7,360 nt of DNA from Desulfobacterales bacterium (GTDB lineage: Bacteria; Desulfobacterota; Desulfobacteria; Desulfobacterales; Desulfobacteraceae): positions 1 to 7,360 of the forward strand of contig JAKSBO010000942.1 in assembly GCA_022361095.1 (NCBI GenBank), read 5' to 3'. Of this stretch, positions 6,580 through 7,360 are shown one piece after another. How positions within the stretch are numbered: the stretch's first letter is position 1; each line of letters begins with the position of its first letter. The translations under genes were made by a program, and so were the position numbers. Under the pieces are notes generated by a model that saw only the letters and a list, made by a program, of their open reading frames with translations, was not told the origin of the DNA and searched no databases.

Positions 6580-6793
6580 GAAACATGAAAAGTGTTTTAT
6601 AAACGGCGAAGGATAAATTTTTTTGACATTTACTGATTAATTCTAATTTGTTAGCTTTAAAAAGCCTTTAATTCTTGGAGATTTCATATCAATTATGAAT
6701 TTCAATAATAATTGAGAGCAACCTATGAAAATTTGTGTAACTTTTTGAATTTATAATAAAAACAAAAATGTTTTACACAACACAATTGATAGG
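6580..6793. other. AT-rich spacer between the ABM gene and the transposase remnant
   Basis: No gene is visible. On the plus strand there is TTGACA (6623-6628) with only TAATTT 15 bases on. Small inverted repeats are CAATTAT (6690-6696) / ATAATTG (6708-6714) and the pair at 6733-6780 listed separately. The left end of the insertion sequence must lie in or near this stretch, but I cannot define a terminal repeat or target duplication. Confidence 0.5.
6733..6780. repeat. 8-bp inverted repeat flanking a perfect TATAAT
   Basis: TTGTGTAA (6733-6740) and TTACACAA (6773-6780) are exact inverted copies 32 bases apart. Between them is TATAAT (6752-6757), a perfect -10 with no good -35 at 16-18 bases. 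It could be the promoter and operator, or part of the end, of the insertion sequence whose transposase fragment begins at 6794. Confidence 0.4.
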
Positions 6794-7360
6794 ATGTTAC
6801 CCAACCTCTCTGGAGATATCAAGGAGTATAAGGATTTTTTCATTACCTCAACAGATGGCTCCAGTGAGCTTTCTGAACTTTATATTTCGGGCTTGATTAA
6901 AACCGAACGGGGTAAACGCAACATAGAACGAATACATGAGGAGCTTGACATGTTGGGCGGTGAGTACCAACAAATTCAACAATTTATAACGGATTCGCCT
7001 TGGGATGCTTAAAGCAGATATTGAAGCGGGAGTTCGTTTTGGCTGGGTTGGTGGAGACAGGCTTTACGGTCATGGGCATGAACTCAATTATGCAATTGAA
7101 GATATGGGGCTGACCTTTTTGCTGGATATCCATAAGGATCAAGCAGTGTACATGCAGAAGCCGATGATATCAGGTTAGAAAATGGAGTGGTTGGCATCAT
7201 CATATGGCGCTTGTGATCCTGGCGATGTCCTTTATTGTCAAAGAAAGAGTTCAAAACAAAGCCGACTATCCCTTGCTTAGTTGTCGAGATCTCAGAATTA
7301 TGATTATCGCGTTGCTAATCGGGGACAATAAGCTGATCGAAAAAAGGAAATTACAAATGG
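6794..7360 (+). pseudogene. IS701-like transposase, internally deleted and in three frames
   Basis: Three pieces of one DDE transposase lie in the correct order in different frames. Piece 1 (6794-7012, frame 2, 72 residues) is the N-terminal domain, with YISGLIKTERGKRNIERI and FITDSPWDA near its end. Piece 2 (about 7005-7178, frame 3) reads GVRFGWVGGDRLYGHGHEL then DIHKDQAVYM; the Asp at 7056-7058 is the likely second catalytic residue. Piece 3 (about 7168 to the window edge, frame 1) reads YQVRKWSGWHHHMALVILAM and continues as the C-terminal domain. Compared with the family as I remember it, over 100 residues with the first catalytic Asp are missing between pieces 1 and 2, and a shorter stretch with the catalytic Glu is missing between pieces 2 and 3. 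The protein cannot be active. ATG 6794 has AGG directly abutting it rather than a spaced ribosome binding site. Confidence 0.82.
6794..7360 (+). mobile_element. Remnant of an IS701-like insertion sequence, boundaries open
   Basis: This covers the part identifiable by transposase homology. The left end lies somewhere between about 6600 and 6793 and the right end is beyond the window. With its transposase gutted it could move only if an intact relative acted on its ends. Confidence 0.65.

Overview
The window carries a biotin-dependent carboxylase/transcarboxylase locus, followed by a small unrelated gene on the opposite strand and a decayed insertion sequence. GC is moderate, with AT-rich spacers. 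The mix of a PccB/12S-type carboxyltransferase, a 5S/OadA-type carboxyltransferase fused to its own biotin carrier, and an unusual large biotin carboxylase suggests an anaerobe of the Desulfobacterota, perhaps Desulfobulbales-like. That assignment rests on gene content and remembered protein similarity; there is no rRNA here.

Layout. 1-1881 (+): 3' part of a large biotin carboxylase with a C-terminal biotinyl domain; its N-terminus lies outside the window. 1905-1940: strong terminator. 1941-2255: AT-rich spacer ending in a hairpin-forming leader. 2256-3806 (+): carboxyltransferase, PccB/MmdA/12S type. 3854-4060 (+): 68-residue conserved-looking small protein. 4091-6049 (+): 5S/PycB/OadA-type carboxyltransferase joined by an Ala/Pro linker to a biotinyl domain. 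6117-6141: terminator, probably bidirectional. 6198-6497 (-): ABM-fold protein. 6498-6793: AT-rich regulatory spacer. 6794-7360 (+): remnants of an IS701-like transposase in three frames, running off the right edge.

How the genes could work together. The three genes at 2256-6049 look like one operon with short gaps and good ribosome binding sites. The first enzyme can move a carboxyl group between an acyl-CoA (propionyl-/methylmalonyl-CoA by family) and biotin. The last can move it between biotin and a 2-oxo acid (pyruvate/oxaloacetate), with its own biotinyl domain as the swinging carrier. Together they fit a methylmalonyl-CoA:pyruvate transcarboxylase of the methylmalonyl-CoA pathway. The upstream biotin carboxylase would supply ATP- and bicarbonate-dependent charging, but a terminator separates it and its codon use differs, so its membership of the same complex is inference.

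The most unusual items are the divergent biotin carboxylase, the small protein between the two carboxyltransferases, a Cys at the acyl-CoA specificity position of the PccB-type subunit, and the internally deleted transposase. I saw no CRISPR array, tRNA or rRNA.
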